This document shows, one piece after another, positions 7,909-16,077 of a stretch of DNA of 64,000 nucleotides. Below the pieces are notes generated by a model. The model did not search any database. It was given only the letters and a program-made list of their open reading frames with translations, and had not been told where the DNA came from. Origin of the DNA: Mucilaginibacter kameinonensis. Lineage in GTDB: Bacteria; Bacteroidota; Bacteroidia; Sphingobacteriales; Sphingobacteriaceae. The position numbers were made by a program, and so were the translations under genes. Each line of letters starts with the position of its first letter. Position 1 is the stretch's first letter. The DNA is taken from positions 682,001 to 746,000 of the forward strand of contig NZ_RCWZ01000004.1 of NCBI RefSeq assembly GCF_003675385.1, in the 5' to 3' direction.

Positions 7909-8523
7909 ATGAAACATTTAACAACTTATAAAAATATCATGTTGCTAATACTTTTTTCGCTTACAGCTGCGGGTGCTTCGGCTCAACAGCAGGACATTAC
8001 GGCAAAAAGCGCCAAAACCTGGGTTAAAAGCCGCGTTTGGGCCAATGGCCTTAAACTGAAGTTAAACTCATCAACCAATGATGTGGAGTTTGCAAAACAA
8101 TACGCTGCAAACAAATCCGCTTGGGATAAAGCGTTTGAATTTCTTCGCGAACGTAACCTCGAAACTATAGAACCAGGCAAATACACTATTGATGGCGATA
8201 ACGTTTATGCCATGATCACCGAAGGCCCCTCAAAAGAGCCTGAACAGGCAGCTTGGGAATCGCACCAAAACTATATCGACGTGCAGTACGTGATCAAAGG
8301 AAAAGAAAAAATTGGCGTTGCACCTATTGAAAGCCTTACTGTAACCAAACCTTACGACGCTGAAAAAGATTTCGCGAATTACAGCGGCGAAGGCAAATAT
8401 TACACCGCTACTCCCGATGAGTTTTTCCTGTTTTTCCCAAGTGATGGTCACAGGCCTAATATGAAGGTTAATGGCTATGATAAGGTAAAGAAACTGGTTA
8501 TTAAGGTTAGGGAGATAAAGTAA
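7909..8523 (+). CDS. YhcH/YjgK/YiaL family protein with signal peptide
   Basis: A 204-residue protein. Residues 1-25 form a signal peptide (LLILFSLTAAGASAQ), and the rest is a DUF386 cupin-like domain with the characteristic WESHQNYIDVQYVIKGKE segment and the late FFPSDGHRPNM metal-site segment (His and Glu/Asp ligands). Family members are associated with sialic acid, uronate and other acidic sugar use, possibly as anomerases or isomerases. E. coli homologues are cytosolic; the export signal here puts the domain in the periplasm. It is divergent from kduI across the operator-like region at 7708-7790, so shared regulation is likely. Confidence 0.85.
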   Translation: MKHLTTYKNIMLLILFSLTAAGASAQQQDITAKSAKTWVKSRVWANGLKLKLNSSTNDVEFAKQYAANKSAWDKAFEFLRERNLETIEPGKYTIDGDNVYAMITEGPSKEPEQAAWESHQNYIDVQYVIKGKEKIGVAPIESLTVTKPYDAEKDFANYSGEGKYYTATPDEFFLFFPSDGHRPNMKVNGYDKVKKLVIKVREIK

Positions 8524-8533
8524 ATTTCCCGTT

Positions 8534-8624
8534 TGTCATTGCGAGGAGGAACGACGAAGCAATCGCATACTATACAGGGCGGACCTGCATAGCATGCGAT
8601 TGCCGCGCTTCGCTCGCAATGACA
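8534..8624. repeat. Palindromic repeat family A, copy 1
   Basis: Outer arms TGTCATTGCGAG and CTCGCAATGACA; inner arms GCAATCGCAT and ATGCGATTGC around CTATACAGGGC. It lies between convergent genes and has no coding capacity. Other copies are at 14072, 22660 (short), 26696, 33211, 35337, 38192 and 55047. Confidence 0.9.
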
Positions 8625-8646
8625 TATTTATGTCTCTATTTATTTT

Positions 8647-9165
8647 TTATACCTGCACCGTTTTCACCAGCTTCCTCACATCAAATCCCTGTTCGGCGGC
8701 TTGCACTACCAGCTGGTTATAGATCTGCTCATCCAGTGTTGAACGGCGACTTATTATCCACAAGTAATTTCTGTTAGGATGGCCTACCATGGCGTAGCTG
8801 TAATCATCGGCCAAAGCTATGATCCAGTATTTGCCTTTAAAGGGCCATTGAAATTGTACGTCAAGCTTGGCGTTACTTGTTTTATCGGCAACAACGGCAC
8901 GGCCTTCAACTATTTTTATTTTATTGTCTTTTATACAACGGTTTTTAACAACGATGCTGCCGTCTTTGGCTAAACCATAGGCCGCTGAAGTAAAGGTGCA
9001 TCCCGATTCAAAACATTGCGGTAAAGCGGCAATTTCAAACCATGAACCAACATATTTTTTCAGATCGACGTAGGGAACAGTTTGCAATGGTTTGCAGCGG
9101 GTAGCCTGCAGGGCCAAAGCTGTTAAACCTAATGCTACAGAGGTTGCAATAATCTCTTTCTTCAT
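8647..9165 (-). CDS. Lipocalin family protein (Blc-like)
   Basis: A 172-residue protein with an N-terminal hydrophobic segment (IIATSVALGLTALALQATRC) that could be a signal or anchor; the Cys at 24 is not in a canonical lipobox. The lipocalin signature GSWFEIA follows (KYVGSWFEIA, residues about 38-47), and the second conserved block YAMVGHPNRNYLWIISR lies in the C-terminal half, as in bacterial Blc and apolipoprotein D. Blc-type lipocalins bind fatty acids or lysophospholipids in the envelope. It is a single gene between repeat A1 and a divergent SDR gene. Confidence 0.88.
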   Translation of the reverse strand: MKKEIIATSVALGLTALALQATRCKPLQTVPYVDLKKYVGSWFEIAALPQCFESGCTFTSAAYGLAKDGSIVVKNRCIKDNKIKIVEGRAVVADKTSNAKLDVQFQWPFKGKYWIIALADDYSYAMVGHPNRNYLWIISRRSTLDEQIYNQLVVQAAEQGFDVRKLVKTVQV

Positions 9166-9246
9166 AAAACATTAACGCCCGGTATGCCCAAAAAGTTTAA
9201 ACCAAAAGCACATTAATGGCAGTCAAACACCATATCATTATTTAAT

Positions 9247-9254
9247 TACCTTTG
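9247..9254 (+). promoter_or_regulatory. Candidate -7 element for the YeeZ-like gene
   Basis: TACCTTTG matches the Bacteroidota -7 consensus TAnnTTTG, 22 bp upstream of ATG 9277. No TTG lies at the usual -33 spacing. Confidence 0.5.
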
Positions 9255-9276
9255 CGCCAAAGCATTATTTTACAAC

Positions 9277-10074
9277 ATGCCCGGTATAACAAACATCAGT
9301 ATTTTAGGCTGCGGCTGGTACGGCAGCGCATTAGCAAAAGCTTTGCTTGCCAGTGGTATGCAGGTAAAAGGCTCAACTACCTCGGCAGTTAAACTTGACG
9401 ACCTGGCGGCCATGGGCATCAAACCTTACGTCGTTAACTTTTTGCCCAACCAGGAGATATATGATGCTGATTTTTTTAACTGCGAGGTTTTATGGATAGC
9501 TATCCCGCCTAAAACCAGAGGTGGCGAAGGGTCTATCTTTTTGGAGAAAATAAAGAGCATCATCGACGCTATAAAACGCCATCAGATCGAAAATGTGGTA
9601 TTCATCAGTTCGACCGCAGTTTATGCCGATAGCAATAAGCATGTAAATGAACAAACCGATCCTCAGCCTAATACAGAATCAGGGCGAATATTATTGGAAG
9701 CCGAAAACCTGTTCCTTGCAGAGAGCGGATTCAAAACAACCATCATCCGCTTTGCCGGCTTGATTGGGCCTGCCCGTAACCCCGGTAGGTTTTTCGCGGG
9801 TAAAAAGGAGATCCCTAACGGGGATGCTCCTGTAAACCTCATACACCTTGATGATTGTATCGGGATAAGCAAAGCTATCTTGGCTAAACAAGCTTTCGGA
9901 TATTTATTTAACGGATGTTCGCCCGATCACCCTGCTAAGGCTGATTTTTATACCCGCGCGGCTATGGATTCGGGGTTTGAAAAACCTGAATTTATACGTG
10001 AGCTTAACGAATGGAAAATTGTGGATAGTTTGAATACCAGTGCGATCCTTGATTATCAATGCAGCAGTTTATAA
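9277..10074 (+). CDS. NAD(P)-binding SDR-like protein, YeeZ type
   Basis: A 265-residue extended/atypical SDR. The N-terminal nucleotide-binding motif is GCGWYGSALA, followed by FISSTAVY and a segment with VNEQTDPQPNTESGR where extended SDRs carry the active-site Tyr, so the canonical YxxxK is missing. This matches the YeeZ/atypical SDR group, which retains the fold but lacks the usual catalytic residues. The C-terminal HLDDCIGI is typical of epimerase-like members. Substrate unknown. It precedes guaA by 75 bp on the same strand, but guaA has its own promoter-like element. Confidence 0.75.
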   Translation: MPGITNISILGCGWYGSALAKALLASGMQVKGSTTSAVKLDDLAAMGIKPYVVNFLPNQEIYDADFFNCEVLWIAIPPKTRGGEGSIFLEKIKSIIDAIKRHQIENVVFISSTAVYADSNKHVNEQTDPQPNTESGRILLEAENLFLAESGFKTTIIRFAGLIGPARNPGRFFAGKKEIPNGDAPVNLIHLDDCIGISKAILAKQAFGYLFNGCSPDHPAKADFYTRAAMDSGFEKPEFIRELNEWKIVDSLNTSAILDYQCSSL

Positions 10075-10082
10075 TCGATCAT

Positions 10083-10137
10083 TTCAATCTCCCATAAAAA
10101 ATCCGAAATCCGGAATCCCAATTTTCAAATCAAAATC
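10083..10137. repeat. Degenerate TCCGAAATCCGGAATCC repeat (family H)
   Basis: AT-rich intergenic run with ATCCGAAATCCGGAATCC. Related sequence recurs at 17982, 39420, 54020 and 54125. No coding potential. Confidence 0.5.
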
Positions 10138-10138
10138 C

Positions 10139-10146
10139 TATCTTTG
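10139..10146 (+). promoter_or_regulatory. -7 element of guaA, immediately before the start codon
   Basis: TATCTTTG is a full match to TAnnTTTG and ends only three bases before ATG 10150. Transcription from it would begin at or next to the A of the start codon, implying a leaderless or near-leaderless guaA mRNA. Confidence 0.6.
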
Positions 10147-10149
10147 CCC

Positions 10150-11679
10150 ATGCAAGAAAAAATCCTCATTCTTGACTTTGGCTCGCAATTCACCCAACTT
10201 ATAGCGCGCCGTGTCAGGGAGCTCAATATTTATTGTGAGATCCACCCATTCAATCATTATCCCGAAATTGACAGCACTGTAAAAGGTATCATCCTTTCAG
10301 GCAGTCCTTATTCTGTAAGGCAGGAAGACGCTCCTCATTTCGATTTTGAAAAATTCCACACCACACGCCCTATTTTAGGTGTTTGCTATGGTGCTCAATA
10401 CGTTGCCCATTTCCACGGCGGCGAAGTATTGCCATCAAGCACCCGCGAATACGGTCGTGCCAACCTGGAATACATTAAACAGGATAATCCATTGTTTAAA
10501 GACGTTCCCGGCGGTTCACAGGTATGGATGTCGCACGGCGATACCATTGCTACCATTGGCGATAACTTTGAGGTAATTGCAAGTACCGATAGCGTTAAAG
10601 TTGCCGCTTACCAGGTTACCGGTACCCAAACTTACGGTATCCAGTTTCACCCGGAAGTTACCCACAGTATTGATGGCAAGCAATTGCTGCAAAACTTTTT
10701 GGTTGACATTTGCGGTTGCAAACAGGATTGGACACCAGACTCGTTCATCGAAACCACCGTCGCCGCGCTTCGCGAAAAAATTGGCGATGATAAAGTAGTA
10801 CTTGGTTTGTCAGGCGGTGTTGATTCATCGGTTGCTGCTGTATTACTGCACCATGCCATCGGTAAAAACCTGCACTGTATATTTGTTGATAACGGCCTTT
10901 TGCGTAAGGATGAATTTGAGCAGGTGCTTGAATCATACAAACACATGGGCTTAAACATAAAAGGCATCGATGCCAAACAACGTTTTTATGACGCGCTTGC
11001 CGGCTTAACCGATCCTGAAAAGAAACGTAAAGCTATCGGTCGTGTATTCATCGAGGTATTTGATGACGCCGCGCACGAAGTACAAGACGTGAAATGGCTT
11101 GGTCAGGGTACCATCTATCCGGATGTTATCGAATCGGTATCGGTTAAAGGCCCTTCGGCTACCATCAAATCGCACCATAACGTAGGTGGCTTGCCCGACT
11201 TTATGAAACTTAAAGTTGTTGAGCCGCTTAACACTTTGTTTAAAGATGAAGTAAGGAAAGTAGGCAAGGCATTAGGTATCGATCCTAATATTTTAGGTCG
11301 CCACCCATTCCCTGGGCCAGGCCTGGCTATCAGGATTTTGGGCGATATCACCCCTGAAAAAGTGGCGATATTACAGGAAGCCGATGCAATTTATATAAAC
11401 AATTTACGTGCTGCCGGAGTTTACGATAAAGTTTGGCAAGCCGGCTCTATATTTTTACCGGTTCAATCGGTAGGTGTAATGGGCGATGAACGTACTTACG
11501 AAAACGTGATTTGCCTCCGTGCCGTTGAATCGGTTGACGGGATGACCGCCGACTGGTGCCATTTACCGTACGACTTGCTGGCTAAGATCAGCAACGAGAT
11601 CATCAACAACGTAAAAGGAATTAACCGGGTAGTATATGATATCAGTTCAAAACCACCGGCCACCATTGAGTGGGAATAA
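10150..11679 (+). CDS. guaA: GMP synthase (glutamine-hydrolysing), GuaA
   Basis: A 509-residue enzyme converting XMP to GMP with ATP and glutamine. The class I amidotransferase domain spans about residues 1-190, with the nucleophile Cys 79 in GVCYGAQ and the His/Glu pair in FHPEV. The ATP pyrophosphatase domain follows with the P-loop LSGGVDSSV, and the C-terminal dimerisation domain ends in [12 protein letters not shown] 10150 is used because GuaA proteins begin [13 protein letters not shown]; a TTG two codons upstream is not needed. The next gene starts inside its last 15 codons, so coupled translation is likely. Confidence 0.97.
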   Translation: MQEKILILDFGSQFTQLIARRVRELNIYCEIHPFNHYPEIDSTVKGIILSGSPYSVRQEDAPHFDFEKFHTTRPILGVCYGAQYVAHFHGGEVLPSSTREYGRANLEYIKQDNPLFKDVPGGSQVWMSHGDTIATIGDNFEVIASTDSVKVAAYQVTGTQTYGIQFHPEVTHSIDGKQLLQNFLVDICGCKQDWTPDSFIETTVAALREKIGDDKVVLGLSGGVDSSVAAVLLHHAIGKNLHCIFVDNGLLRKDEFEQVLESYKHMGLNIKGIDAKQRFYDALAGLTDPEKKRKAIGRVFIEVFDDAAHEVQDVKWLGQGTIYPDVIESVSVKGPSATIKSHHNVGGLPDFMKLKVVEPLNTLFKDEVRKVGKALGIDPNILGRHPFPGPGLAIRILGDITPEKVAILQEADAIYINNLRAAGVYDKVWQAGSIFLPVQSVGVMGDERTYENVICLRAVESVDGMTADWCHLPYDLLAKISNEIINNVKGINRVVYDISSKPPATIEWE

Positions 11680-12895
11680 GTGGTTACCGTTTTTTTGCAT
11701 AGCATTGCTGCTGGCCGCGTGTTCACCAAAAACGCGGCCGGTAGCAACTACCGTAAAAAAACCGACTGATAACACCGAAAAAAAGCCCGGCAATACCACC
11801 GAGAAACCGGCAGAAAAGGCTTCGGAACAAAAAGTGGCAAACATTGCCATGCTCCTGCCCCTGAATTTGGAGCACTTAAATCCGGCTCAAAAATACAGTC
11901 CGCTTCAGATAAGCCAGGCAAATATCGCGGTTGAATATTACCAGGGATTTAAACTCGCCCTTGATTCGCTTACCGCTTATGGCAATAATTACAAGCTGCA
12001 GATCTTTGACTCAAGAGATGAGGCTATGCAGGCGCATGACCTGGCCTTAAACGCGTTTATCCGCTCGAGCGACTTGATCGTGGGCCCTGTTTTTCCGGAT
12101 GGTGTAAAGGCATTTTCCGGCGCGTTATCTTATTCAAAAGGGCCAATCTTGTCGCCGTTGTCGCCCGCCAACCCGGCCACCATCAACAGCAAAAACTTAA
12201 TCACTGCTATCCCCCCGCTTGAATATCATGCATGGGGCGCTGCTGAATATATCAACAGAACAGTTAAGCCTAAAAAGATCTTCATCCTCCGTTCGGGCTT
12301 TAACCAGGAAAATGATTACGCTGTCAACTTTAAAAAAGCTATCGACAGTTTAAGCAAAAAAAAGGTAAAGGTTACCAACGTTTATGTTGTGCGCGGGAAA
12401 TTAAGCAGCCTGCTTCCGCAGCTTTCCAAAACCGAAAAAAATGTGTTTGTGATCCCCGCTACCGATCAGGCTTTTTTAGGCGTAACCCTCCGCTCGTTAG
12501 ATACCTTGAACAAACACTATCCCGTTATGGTGTTCGGGCACCCGAGCTGGGAGAAGTTCAGCTTCCTGAAACCGCAACTTTTACAACGTTTGAATACGCA
12601 TATCACCTCTACCGAAAAAATAAATTACAAAGCAGGGGCCACAACAACATTTTTACGTAACTATAGGCGCGCTTATCACGTTGAACCGACCGAATACGCC
12701 ATTAAGGGTTTTGATGAAGGACTATACTTTGGCAGGCAGCTTTTTGCCGATAAAGGATTGTCATCAATTGAGGGAACCGATTTTACCGGCTTGCATAACA
12801 GCTTTCATTTTATAAAGAAGCCGGGGCAGGGTTGGATCAATACCCACGTAAATATATTAATGTACACTAACTTTGAGCTAAAACAGGTAGAATGA
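11636..12895 (+). CDS. Periplasmic-binding-protein-like lipoprotein (LpoA/ABC-SBP type)
   Basis: A 419-residue protein from ATG 11636, which overlaps guaA by 44 bp. An in-frame TTG at 11666 would give a more typical lipoprotein start (SGNKWLPFF), so that site may be the real one. The lipobox LLAAC precedes a Lys/Thr/Pro-rich linker (about residues 32-65). The rest is a type 1 periplasmic binding fold: [31 protein letters not shown] and VMVFGHPSW match the amino-acid-ABC-substrate/LpoA superfamily. It may bind a small ligand or, like LpoA, a cell-wall enzyme. It overlaps the following methyltransferase gene by 4 bp. Confidence 0.78.
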   Translation: MISVQNHRPPLSGNKWLPFFCIALLLAACSPKTRPVATTVKKPTDNTEKKPGNTTEKPAEKASEQKVANIAMLLPLNLEHLNPAQKYSPLQISQANIAVEYYQGFKLALDSLTAYGNNYKLQIFDSRDEAMQAHDLALNAFIRSSDLIVGPVFPDGVKAFSGALSYSKGPILSPLSPANPATINSKNLITAIPPLEYHAWGAAEYINRTVKPKKIFILRSGFNQENDYAVNFKKAIDSLSKKKVKVTNVYVVRGKLSSLLPQLSKTEKNVFVIPATDQAFLGVTLRSLDTLNKHYPVMVFGHPSWEKFSFLKPQLLQRLNTHITSTEKINYKAGATTTFLRNYRRAYHVEPTEYAIKGFDEGLYFGRQLFADKGLSSIEGTDFTGLHNSFHFIKKPGQGWINTHVNILMYTNFELKQVE

Positions 12896-14064
12896 AGGCT
12901 ATAAATCAGCTTAAAACGTTTCAGCGAATTTTGGGTGAATACCCTGCCGATACGCCACTAAGTAAATTTTTACCCGGCTTTTACCGGCAAAACAAACAAA
13001 TGGGCTCAACCGACAGGCGGGTTGCCAACCGGTTGGTGTATAACTACTTTCGCCTGGGCAGGGCATTGCCCGATGTGCCCGAAGACGAGCGCCTTTTAGT
13101 CGCCGAGTTTTTATGCAATACCCAAACTAACTCCTACCTGCAAAACTTTAAGCCCGAATGGGCCGCTTGTATAGGTTTTAGTGACGATGATAAACTGGCC
13201 CTCGTAAAAACCTCCTACCCTGATTTTAAACTGGAAGATGTTTTCCCCTGGAGCAGCCAGCTTTCGGAAGGCATTGATAAAGAAGCTTTCCTGAAATCGT
13301 TTTTTTACCAGCCCGATCTGTTTATCCGTGTCCGTAACGGTTATGATCATTTGGTGAAAGCTGAGTTAACCAAAGCTCAGGTTGTATTTAAGGATGAAGG
13401 TAACGGCTGCTATTCGCTGCCCAATGGCACACGCCTTGAAACCATATTTGCCAAGCAACACTGGTTTGAGGTGCAGGATTATTCATCGCAGCAAACAGGC
13501 AACTATTTTAAGCCGCAACGCTGGGATAGCTGGTGGGATGCCTGCGCGGCATCGGGCGGCAAATCCTTATTGCTGCATGAAGACGAACCTAATATCAAAC
13601 TGGTTGTATCCGATATCCGCGAGTCCATCCTGGCTAATCTTGATGAGCGCTTTCAGCTTGCCGGATTAACCAAATATCAAAAAAAGGCCCTCGATCTTAC
13701 ACAGAATATCGATTCGGTGATGCATGATTACGCTTTCGACGGGATCATCCTCGATGCCCCCTGCAGCGGCTCAGGCACCTGGGGACGTACTCCCGAGATG
13801 ATAGCCCAGTTTGATAATCATAAAATAGAGTTTTTCCAGAAGCTTCAAAAAAGCATCGCCCAAAACGTAGTAAAATATCTTAAACCCGGTAAGCCCCTTA
13901 TCTATATCACATGCTCTGCCTTTAAAGGAGAGAATGAAGATGTAGTTGATTACCTGGTAAACGAGCTTGGATTAAAGTTGGAAGAAAAAGCGGTGTTAAA
14001 AGGATACGAGCGCAAAGCGGATACCATGTTTGTAGCAAGGTTGAGCCCTTCTCCGATAGTATAA
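12892..14064 (+). CDS. RsmB-like RNA cytosine-C5 methyltransferase (NOL1/NOP2/Sun family)
   Basis: A 390-residue SAM-dependent RNA methyltransferase. An N-terminal helical region (about 1-120) resembles the NusB-like part of RsmB, but divergent. The catalytic domain has motif IV DAPCSGSGTWGRTPE with the Cys-Pro reversed as PCS, and motif VI YITCSAFKGENE with the second catalytic Cys (TCS). Both cysteines required for m5C chemistry are present. ATG overlaps the previous stop as GAATGA, pointing to translational coupling with the guaA operon. The precise rRNA or tRNA target cannot be read from sequence. Confidence 0.88.
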   Translation: MKAINQLKTFQRILGEYPADTPLSKFLPGFYRQNKQMGSTDRRVANRLVYNYFRLGRALPDVPEDERLLVAEFLCNTQTNSYLQNFKPEWAACIGFSDDDKLALVKTSYPDFKLEDVFPWSSQLSEGIDKEAFLKSFFYQPDLFIRVRNGYDHLVKAELTKAQVVFKDEGNGCYSLPNGTRLETIFAKQHWFEVQDYSSQQTGNYFKPQRWDSWWDACAASGGKSLLLHEDEPNIKLVVSDIRESILANLDERFQLAGLTKYQKKALDLTQNIDSVMHDYAFDGIILDAPCSGSGTWGRTPEMIAQFDNHKIEFFQKLQKSIAQNVVKYLKPGKPLIYITCSAFKGENEDVVDYLVNELGLKLEEKAVLKGYERKADTMFVARLSPSPIV

Positions 14065-14071
14065 ACCACCA

Positions 14072-14165
14072 TGTCATTGCGAGCGAAGCGTGGCAATCTC
14101 GTCGCCAATGCATGTTCGCCCTGTAGAGCTACGAGATTGCTTCGTCGTTCCTCCTCGCAATGACA
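14072..14165. repeat. Palindromic repeat family A, copy 2
   Basis: Outer arms TGTCATTGCGAG and CTCGCAATGACA. The inner part reads GAAGCGTGGCAATCTCG on the left and CGAGATTGCTTCGTCG on the right, around CCCTGTAGAGC. It lies 7 bp after the methyltransferase stop. Confidence 0.9.
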
Positions 14166-14180
14166 TGGTTTTTATTTCAA

Positions 14181-14220
14181 CAAACGCTATCGCTCGGCTC
14201 CCGCCGAGCGACAGCGTTTG
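14181..14220. repeat. 40-bp near-perfect hairpin (family D, short form)
   Basis: CAAACGCTATCGCTCGGC pairs with GCCGAGCGACAGCGTTTG across TCCC with one mismatch. The CGCTCGGCTCC core recurs in the large palindrome at 36565-36680. It sits between convergent genes and could end transcription in both directions, although no T run follows. Confidence 0.8.
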
Positions 14221-14233
14221 GATGTACCTTTAA

Positions 14234-14806
14234 CTACAAATGCGTATTACTCCTGAACAGCTTAATCGCTATCGCCAATAGAATAATACCGAATGCCTTG
14301 CGTAACACGCTCAATCCTATAGGCCCAAGCAACCTTTCCAGCCATTTTACATTTTTAAGCACCAGGTAAACTACAAGGGTATTCAGCACTATACCTACAA
14401 GGATGTTTTGTGTTTGATACTGCGATTTAAGGGAAAGCAGCGTGGTCATGGTTCCTGCGCCGGCTATAAGCGGGAAAGCCAGCGGTACGATAGACGCCGC
14501 CTGCGGCAATTCTTCTTTAAAAAAGTCGACACCTAATATCATTTCCATGGCAATGATGAAGATCACCAGTGAGCCAGCGATGGCAAATGACGAAATATCC
14601 AGACCTATTACCGCCAGCAGTTCATCTCCTATAAAAAGAAAGGTCACCATAAGCACCAGCACGGCTATACTGGCCTTTTCCGATTCGATGTGACCAACAC
14701 GTTGCCTCAGCTGAATAATTACCGGTATAGCACCCAAAATATCAATAATAGCAAACAGGATCATCGTAACCGAAATGATCTCCTTAAAAATAAACGGGTG
14801 CGGCAT
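14234..14806 (-). CDS. MarC family integral membrane protein
   Basis: A 190-residue protein with six predicted membrane helices, matching the MarC/YchE/YhgN family in length. It begins with the conserved region FAIIDILGAIPVII and contains PLAFPLIAGAGTMTT, the family's central Pro/Gly-rich motif. The function of MarC proteins is unsettled; the old multiple-antibiotic-resistance label is not supported experimentally. It lies 12 bp downstream of the MFS gene on the same strand, so the two are probably co-transcribed. Confidence 0.9.
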   Translation of the reverse strand: MPHPFIFKEIISVTMILFAIIDILGAIPVIIQLRQRVGHIESEKASIAVLVLMVTFLFIGDELLAVIGLDISSFAIAGSLVIFIIAMEMILGVDFFKEELPQAASIVPLAFPLIAGAGTMTTLLSLKSQYQTQNILVGIVLNTLVVYLVLKNVKWLERLLGPIGLSVLRKAFGIILLAIAIKLFRSNTHL

Positions 14807-14818
14807 GGTGTCTTGAAT

Positions 14819-15982
14819 TTATTCTTTTTTCTTTAACCGGATACTTAGCAGCAAAGCAGCCAAAATATAGCATGAAGATAAGAAGAAAATAGCATGTACC
14901 GATAGCAAAGCTGCAAAGCCGGCAGTAACCGGCCCGAGGGTTTGACCAATAGAAGCGTACGATTGGTTGATCCCCAATATTTTGCCTTGTTCTTTATGAT
15001 CAATATGATCTGCAATTATAGCGTTGAGCATAGGGTTTCGCAAGCCATTGAAAAGGCCATAAATACAAATACCGATGACAAAAGGAATAAAATGATTGGT
15101 GAGCCCCGTTACAAACATTGCAGCGAGACAAAGCAGCGTAGAGAGCATCAGAATTGTTGATTTGGACGAGAACCATTTGGTAAACAACGGCACGCAGAGC
15201 TGCATGATAATGCCACTTACACCAAACCCCGCATATAAAATACCAATCTGGGTAGGATTGATTTGCAATACATCAACAGTAAAAGTTTGAAAACCGATGA
15301 TCATGGTAAACTGCGCCATGGTAAGCATAAAACCCGTAAACACCGCCGTACCAATAAGCGGGCGCTTAAGTGTTGTTGCCAGAGCCGTGAACGAGAATTT
15401 AGTTTTTTCCGAATCTCGCTTCGTTTTGTCGGGCGGATTAGTTTCCTTTAAAAAGAACAAGCTGCAGAGTGTGCCGATAAGTGATATGCCCGCCGCGAAA
15501 TAGAAAGGCACCTGCATACCATACCTGTTCAGCAAACCGCCTATGGCCGGCCCTATCACAAAACCAAACCCAAATGCCGAACTTAGTATCCCGAACCTTT
15601 TAGCCCGGTTATCCGGCCCGGCCGTGTCCGATACCATAGCTTGCGCTACAGATACGTTGCCACCGGTAAGTCCGTCCAGGATGCGGGCCGCAAAAAGTAT
15701 GGCCATACTCCGTGCTTCGGCAAAAAGGATGAAGGAGATACAGGTACCCGCCAGGCTGATCACCAGTAAAGGCTTCCTCCCCCATTTATCGGAAAGGGAG
15801 CCCAAAACCGGCGTGGCAAAAAACTGGGCTACCGAAAACGAAGCGGTGAGGATCCCCAACGTTTCGCCGGTAACGCCGAAAGTTTTACCGTATGAGTAAA
15901 GTATCGGTACAATGATGCCAAACCCCAGGGAGTTGATAACACAAATAAATACTAATACCCACAGGTTTTTATCGCCCTTCAT
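14819..15982 (-). CDS. MFS transporter, TetA-like drug:H+ antiporter group
   Basis: A 387-residue permease with 12 predicted helices. Motif A is GSLSDKWGRKPLL in the loop between helices 2 and 3, and motif C-like GFGFVIGPAIGG is in helix 5, which marks antiporters of the TetA/Bcr group. Its substrate could be a drug or a metabolite. Operon with the downstream marC-like gene (12 bp). The start at 15982 places the Lys-rich N terminus just before helix 1. Confidence 0.88.
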   Translation of the reverse strand: MKGDKNLWVLVFICVINSLGFGIIVPILYSYGKTFGVTGETLGILTASFSVAQFFATPVLGSLSDKWGRKPLLVISLAGTCISFILFAEARSMAILFAARILDGLTGGNVSVAQAMVSDTAGPDNRAKRFGILSSAFGFGFVIGPAIGGLLNRYGMQVPFYFAAGISLIGTLCSLFFLKETNPPDKTKRDSEKTKFSFTALATTLKRPLIGTAVFTGFMLTMAQFTMIIGFQTFTVDVLQINPTQIGILYAGFGVSGIIMQLCVPLFTKWFSSKSTILMLSTLLCLAAMFVTGLTNHFIPFVIGICIYGLFNGLRNPMLNAIIADHIDHKEQGKILGINQSYASIGQTLGPVTAGFAALLSVHAIFFLSSCYILAALLLSIRLKKKE

Positions 15983-16023
15983 GAAGCGGTTTTATTGGTT
16001 TACAATGTAAAATGGAATGTAAC

Positions 16024-16055
16024 AAAAAAGGTTCTGAAAATTCAGAACCTTTTTT
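16024..16055 (-). terminator. Terminator of the amino acid permease gene
   Basis: A perfect 15-bp stem, AAAAAAGGTTCTGAA / TTCAGAACCTTTTTT, with a 2-base loop at 16039-16040 ends in a T run on either strand. It lies 23 bp past the permease stop on the minus strand and upstream of the MFS gene. Confidence 0.9.
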
Positions 16056-16077
16056 GTTTATGATAACATTGTTATAG

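Noticed and set aside
14181-14220. Rho-independent terminator for the methyltransferase operon
   Set aside because: The hairpin is strong but lacks a T run on either strand and shares its core with the long palindrome at 36565, so I list it as a repeat.
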